25,378 nt of DNA from positions 1 through 25,378 of the forward strand of contig DGIS01000031.1 in the NCBI GenBank assembly GCA_002386525.1. Reading direction: 5' to 3'. Origin of the DNA: Sphingobacterium sp. UBA4616. Lineage in GTDB: Bacteria > Bacteroidota > Bacteroidia > Sphingobacteriales > Sphingobacteriaceae. Each line of letters begins with the position of its first letter. The stretch's first letter is position 1. The translations under genes were made by a program, and so were the position numbers. Shown here one piece after another: positions 24,130 to 25,378 of the stretch. Under the pieces are notes generated by a model, which was not told where the DNA came from, did not search any database, and saw nothing but the letters and a program-made list of their open reading frames with translations.

Positions 24130-25320
24130 ATGAAAACAGTAGACGATTTAAATTTTGCAGGTAAAAAGGCCTTGATACGTGTTGATTTCAACGTACCGTT
24201 GGATGAAAATTTCAATATTACGGATGATAATCGTATCCAGGGTGCTGCTCCAACAATAAAGAAGATTTTGAATGATGGTGGAAGCGTGATATTGATGTCC
24301 CATTTAGGAAGGCCAAAAGACGGTCCTACTGATAAGTATTCATTAAAACATATTGTTGCGCATCTTTCTCAGGTTTTAGGTACTGATGTTCAGTTTGCCA
24401 ATGATTGTATCGGTACAGAGGCTGTAGAAAAAGCTGCGGCTTTACAGGCTGGTCAGGTGTTGTTGCTCGAAAACCTTCGTTTCTATAAAGAAGAGGAAAA
24501 AGGAGATGTTGGATTTGCGGAAAAGTTGTCAAAATTAGGTGATGTCTATGTAAATGACGCTTTCGGTACGGCACATAGAGCGCATGCTTCGACAGCAATT
24601 GTTGCCCAATTTTTTCCCGCAGCTAAGTATAGTGGTTATCTGATGGCAGCCGAGGTTGGAAATGCAGAGAAAGTATTGAATAATCCGGTTAGACCTTTTA
24701 CTGCAATTATGGGAGGAGCGAAAGTTTCAGATAAAATTCAATTGATCGAGGCGCTATTGGATAAAGTTGATAATCTTCTTATAGGAGGAGGTATGGCCTA
24801 TACATTTATTAAAGCCAGAGGTGGAGAAATCGGTAAGTCATTGGTTGAGATGGACAAACTTGATTTAGCGAATGAGCTTGTTCAAAAGGCGAAAGAAAAA
24901 GGTGTAAACTTAGTTATTCCTACTGATGCGCAGATAGCAGATGCATTCTCGAATGATGCCAATGTATATGATGGACCAAATGATCAAATTCCTGCAGATT
25001 TGCAAGGCTTGGATATTGGTCAGGATTCTGCAGCAAACTTTGCGTCGATCATCAAAAATTCTAAAACAGTTCTTTGGAATGGTCCAATGGGTGTGTTTGA
25101 ATTTGATACTTTCGCAAAAGGTACTAAAGCGGTGGCTGATGCAGTTGTGGAAGCAACGAAGAACGGAGCTTTTTCTTTGATAGGTGGTGGTGATTCCGCT
25201 GCTGCTGTAAGTAAATTCGGTATGACTGAAGATGTAAGTTATGTCAGTACTGGCGGTGGTGCTCTTTTGGAATACATGGAAGGAAAGGTGCTTCCCGGCG
25301 TAAAGGCACTCGAAGATTAA
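24130..25320 (+). CDS. pgk: Phosphoglycerate kinase
   Basis: Glycolytic enzyme that transfers phosphate from 1,3-bisphosphoglycerate to ADP. The 396 residues are full length. Conserved blocks are [10 protein letters not shown] (16-25), MSHLGRPK (57-64), [35 protein letters not shown], the hinge-region [12 protein letters not shown] and the C-terminal [11 protein letters not shown]. Asp and Asn of DFN and the Arg of GRP belong to the substrate site; the GGGDS loop contacts the nucleotide phosphates. The start at ATG 24130 gives the standard [13 protein letters not shown]-terminus. No operon partner is visible; sppA lies upstream on the same strand with a 214-bp gap. Confidence 0.98.
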   Translation: MKTVDDLNFAGKKALIRVDFNVPLDENFNITDDNRIQGAAPTIKKILNDGGSVILMSHLGRPKDGPTDKYSLKHIVAHLSQVLGTDVQFANDCIGTEAVEKAAALQAGQVLLLENLRFYKEEEKGDVGFAEKLSKLGDVYVNDAFGTAHRAHASTAIVAQFFPAAKYSGYLMAAEVGNAEKVLNNPVRPFTAIMGGAKVSDKIQLIEALLDKVDNLLIGGGMAYTFIKARGGEIGKSLVEMDKLDLANELVQKAKEKGVNLVIPTDAQIADAFSNDANVYDGPNDQIPADLQGLDIGQDSAANFASIIKNSKTVLWNGPMGVFEFDTFAKGTKAVADAVVEATKNGAFSLIGGGDSAAAVSKFGMTEDVSYVSTGGGALLEYMEGKVLPGVKALED

Positions 25321-25343
25321 TATAAATTGAATTTTTTGGAAAA

Positions 25344-25378
25344 GGGACAGCATTGGGTGAGGGCACTGAAAAAGTCCC
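25344..25378. other. Inverted repeat at the window edge, possible insertion sequence end
   Basis: GGGAC at 25344-25348 and GTCCC at 25374-25378 form a short inverted repeat, with GTG and CAC inside it. Read on the minus strand, the window edge begins GGGACTTTTTCAGTGCCCTC, which recalls termini of some bacterial insertion sequences. The window stops here, so no transposase can be checked. It could equally be the pgk terminator or chance. Confidence 0.2.

Overview
The window reads as ordinary chromosome from a member of the Bacteroidota, most likely the family Sphingobacteriaceae (Sphingobacterium-like). The evidence is a moderate-to-low GC content, a fused ccoN/ccoO gene, a one-haem CcoP, Bacteroidota-type -7 boxes (TAnnTTTG) ahead of several genes, few Shine-Dalgarno sequences, a Rho protein with a long insert near its N-terminus, and a periplasmic protein joining an MG2-like region to a TonB plug. 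The genus is an inference from gene content and style, not from a database match.

Region 1 (1-6213, + strand) is a cbb3-type cytochrome c oxidase operon: fused ccoNO, a small ccoQ-like subunit, ccoP, ccoG, fixH and a SafE/DsbD_2-type membrane protein that may handle copper. About 410 bp of leader precedes it. This leader carries two palindromes with identical 9-bp arms and the spacing of a CRP/FNR-family operator, followed by a clean -7 box. This is the most informative regulatory signal in the window. A cardiolipin synthase (6270-7733) and a large secreted MG2-like/TonB-plug protein (7860-10583) follow on the same strand.

Region 2 (10584-14531) holds a perfect 12-bp hairpin joined to a leader-like sequence and a 15-codon ORF, thymidine kinase (-), an acidic protein of unknown function (+), a cytosolic BtuF-like protein (-), ybaB/ebfC (+) and a UPF0173 metallo-beta-lactamase-fold hydrolase (+). 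Most gene ends here carry strong intrinsic terminators, several of them usable in both directions.

Region 3 (14572-18542, - strand) holds an LpxH-like metallophosphoesterase, a BadF-family amino-sugar kinase and a FucP-like sugar transporter. The kinase and transporter look like a GlcNAc- or MurNAc-type uptake pair, though each has its own terminator.

Region 4 (18844-25378) holds rho (+), pssA (+), an orphan Hpt-domain protein and folK (both -, overlapping), sppA (+) and pgk (+). The window ends in a short inverted repeat that may be the edge of an insertion sequence.

I found no CRISPR array, phage, toxin-antitoxin pair, tRNA, rRNA or obvious defence system, and no clear undescribed multi-gene system. 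The points most worth a second look are the paired operators at the cbb3 operon, the hairpin/leader/mini-ORF element at 10601-10706, two near-identical leaderless start contexts, the MG2-like/plug protein, and the Hpt gene coupled to folK, whose stop shares a terminator with pssA.
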